Shown piece after piece: positions 61,788-64,000 of a DNA stretch of 64,000 nt. The translations under genes were made by a program, and so were the position numbers. Origin of the DNA: JBBROS01 sp965213855 (lineage in GTDB: Bacteria > Pseudomonadota > Alphaproteobacteria > Acetobacterales > Acetobacteraceae); NCBI GenBank assembly GCA_965213855.1, contig CBDCAA010000008.1, forward strand, positions 1,674,001-1,738,000, given 5' to 3'. How positions within the stretch are numbered: position 1 is the first letter of the stretch; every line of letters begins with the position of its first letter. The notes under the pieces were generated by a model, which did no database searches, had not been told where the DNA came from, and saw only the letters and a program-made list of their open reading frames with translations.

Positions 61788-62682
61788 ACCAGAAGCCGCT
61801 CAGCAACCGCGCCTGGCTGCTGGTGCTGCCGGTCATGGGCTTCGTCCTGTTCAGCTCGTTGATCCCGATGATGACGGTCGTGAACTACTCCGTGCAGGAC
61901 TCGATGGGCCAGAACTCGTTCTTCTGGAACGGGGCGGAGTGGTTCCAGGGCCTGCTCGACCCCACGACCGACATCGGCGGCCGGTTCGCCCGCGCGCTGG
62001 TCCGCAACCTGGTGTTCTCCGGCGTCGTGCTGCTGATCGAGATCCCGCTCGGCATCCTGGTCGCGCTATCGATCCCGAAGCGCGGCTGGGCCGTCGGCGC
62101 CGTCCTGGTCGCGATCTCGCTGCCGATGCTGATCCCGTGGCGCGTGGTCGGCACGATCTGGCAGGTGTTCGCGCGCTCCGATATCGGCCTGCTCGGCGCC
62201 ACCGTGACCGGCCTCGGCATCCCCTACAACTACACGCAGGACCCGCTCTCGGCCTGGACGACCATCGTCGTGATGGATGTCTGGCACTGGACGTCGATGG
62301 TGGCCCTGCTGAGCTACGCCGGGCTGAAGGCCATCCCGGACGCCTACTACCAGGCCGCACGCATCGACGGCGCCGGGCGCTGGTCGGTGTTCGCCAACAT
62401 CGAGCTGCCGAAGCTCCGCCGCGTGCTGATCATCGCCGTCCTGCTGCGCTTCATGGAAAGCTTCATGATCTACACCGAGCCCTCCGTCGTCACCGGCGGC
62501 GGCCCCGGCGAAGCCACCAGCTTCCTCTCGCTCGACCTCGTGAAGATCGCCCTCGGCCAGGTCGACCTCGGCAACGCCGCCGCCCTCTCGCTGGTCTACA
62601 ACCTCGTCACCCTCACGCTCTGCTGGGTGTTCTTCACCACCATGACCCAGCTGGACGCCCGCGCCGATGCGGAGCGGGCCGC

Positions 62683-62686
<4 letters not shown>
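61784..62686 (+). CDS. glpP: Glycerol ABC transporter permease GlpP
   Basis: 300 residues, six membrane helices, MalF-like. First helix LLVLPVMGFVLFSSLIPMMT, then the ATPase-contact loop AARIDGAGRWSVFANIELPK (EAA motif). It pairs with GlpQ to form the glycerol channel. ATG 61784 overlaps the glpT stop (ATGA), and its stop overlaps glpQ. Confidence 0.93.
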
Positions 62687-63492
<806 letters not shown>

Positions 63493-63494
63493 GA

Positions 63495-63797
63495 ATGGCC
63501 GACGACCCATCGATCGCCGCCGCCGTCGCCTGGATGGCCTGGACCTGGCCGACGGCCGCGTTCTTCGGCTTCATCGCGCTCGCGCTCGTCCTGCTCACCC
63601 TGCTCGCCATCTACCGGCCCGAGCAGCCCCGCCGCGGCATCCTCGGCTTCCCGACCACGCGCGGCGACCGCTTCTTCGTCTCGCTGCTCGGGACCGCCTT
63701 TATCCTCATCGCCTACATGCGGTTCGGAGGCGCAGACCTCCGCTACCCATTCGCAGCCGCACTCCTGTTCGCGGCCGCGATGTTCCGGCTAGCCTAG
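63495..63797 (+). CDS. glpU: Small membrane protein of the glycerol operon, GlpU (DUF2160)
   Basis: 100 residues, two or three hydrophobic segments (about 20-39, 62-76 and 84-97) and the GILGFPTTRGDRFFVSLLGT loop. Members of DUF2160 sit between the glycerol permeases and binding protein in alphaproteobacterial operons; the role is unknown. ATG 63495 lies 2 bp after the glpQ stop, with AGGA immediately upstream. Confidence 0.88.
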   Translation: MADDPSIAAAVAWMAWTWPTAAFFGFIALALVLLTLLAIYRPEQPRRGILGFPTTRGDRFFVSLLGTAFILIAYMRFGGADLRYPFAAALLFAAAMFRLA

Positions 63798-63843
63798 TCA
63801 GCGCAACCCCGCGGGACAGCGGGCCACAAGGGAGAGACCAACC

Positions 63844-64000
63844 ATGCAAAGACGCGATGTCATCAAGGGAGCCGCCGTCGTCGGTGCCGGCGTCGTCATA
63901 CGCAGCGGCACCAGCCATGCGCAGCAGGTCGACGCCGCCAAGAAGTGGATCGACAGCGAGTTCCAGCCGTCCACGCTCAGCAAGGACGAGCAGATGGCCG
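63844..64000 (+). CDS. glpV: Glycerol ABC transporter binding protein GlpV, 5' end only
   Basis: 52 residues before the window ends. The start MQRRDVIKGAAVVGAGVVIR is a twin-arginine (Tat) signal, and DAAKKWIDSEFQPSTLSKDE is the beginning of the mature glycerol-binding protein family, which has the same signature. AGGGAGAG lies 11 bases upstream. A small stem (63808-63823) precedes it, which could help keep this last gene more abundant than the permeases. The remainder lies outside the window. Confidence 0.88.
   Translation, partial: MQRRDVIKGAAVVGAGVVIRSGTSHAQQVDAAKKWIDSEFQPSTLSKDEQMA

Overview
The window comes from a GC-rich (roughly 70% by eye) Gram-negative alphaproteobacterium, most likely Rhodospirillales/Acetobacteraceae-like. 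The evidence is the gene order ffh-rpsP-rimM-trmD-rplS-leuC-leuD-leuB, a 41-residue alphaproteobacterial L36, CreA, ClpS, LpxB, a glpR-glpD-glpSTPQUV glycerol operon of the rhizobial type, and widespread translational coupling through ATGA, GTGA, TTGA and TGATG stop/start overlaps with many GTG and TTG starts. The lineage is an inference from gene content, not from a marker search.

Layout. 0-4 kb: a membrane-anchored TPR protein, CreA, an HtrA-like protein whose whole catalytic triad is replaced, a small LuxR-type regulator and YaiI. 4-11 kb (minus strand): the signal-recognition/ribosome operon running directly into leuCDB. 11-18.5 kb: a GT-C-type membrane protein, a luciferase-like monooxygenase and a branched-chain amino-acid ABC system with a LivM-LivG fusion. 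18.6-24.5 kb: a SCO copper chaperone with a recognisable promoter, and the glycolate oxidase operon glcD-glcE-glcF, where glcD and glcE each carry an apparent one-base frameshift. 24.6-31 kb: cupin, YraN, an AI-2E-type permease and dppBCDF, with a further one-base shift at the start of dppB. 31-36.5 kb: a hydroxypyruvate-isomerase-like enzyme, an XRE regulator, then a tightly coupled nudix-alaX-sseA-metC operon. 36.5-39 kb: a lower-GC orphan gene, apparently split by a frameshift, and a PEP-CTERM surface protein. 39-49 kb: secF/secD, a Ser/Thr/Ala/Gln-rich orphan, a Gfo/Idh/MocA oxidoreductase, ClpS, a metallophosphatase-cupredoxin-ECF sigma-anti-sigma operon, LpxB, HisI and a Zur-type regulator. 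49-57 kb: Uma2, Fe-alcohol dehydrogenase, an opp/dpp ATPase pair without permeases, class II aldolase, 2-hydroxyacid dehydrogenase, a TPR-glycosyltransferase and a 2OG-oxygenase. 57-64 kb: glpR-glpD-glpS-glpT-glpP-glpQ-glpU-glpV, the last truncated by the window end.

The most unusual structures are two palindromic elements. A 143-bp end-to-end imperfect palindrome exactly fills the glpS-glpT gap. It is flanked by TGA on both sides, and deleting it with one TGA copy would recreate the TGATG overlap typical of this genome, so it looks like a MITE insertion that spared both genes. A second, about 98-bp GC-rich palindromic element sits in frame inside the start of trmD and encodes an extra N-terminal segment. 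Neither the window nor memory identifies either element. No CRISPR array, rRNA, tRNA, transposase or prophage was seen.
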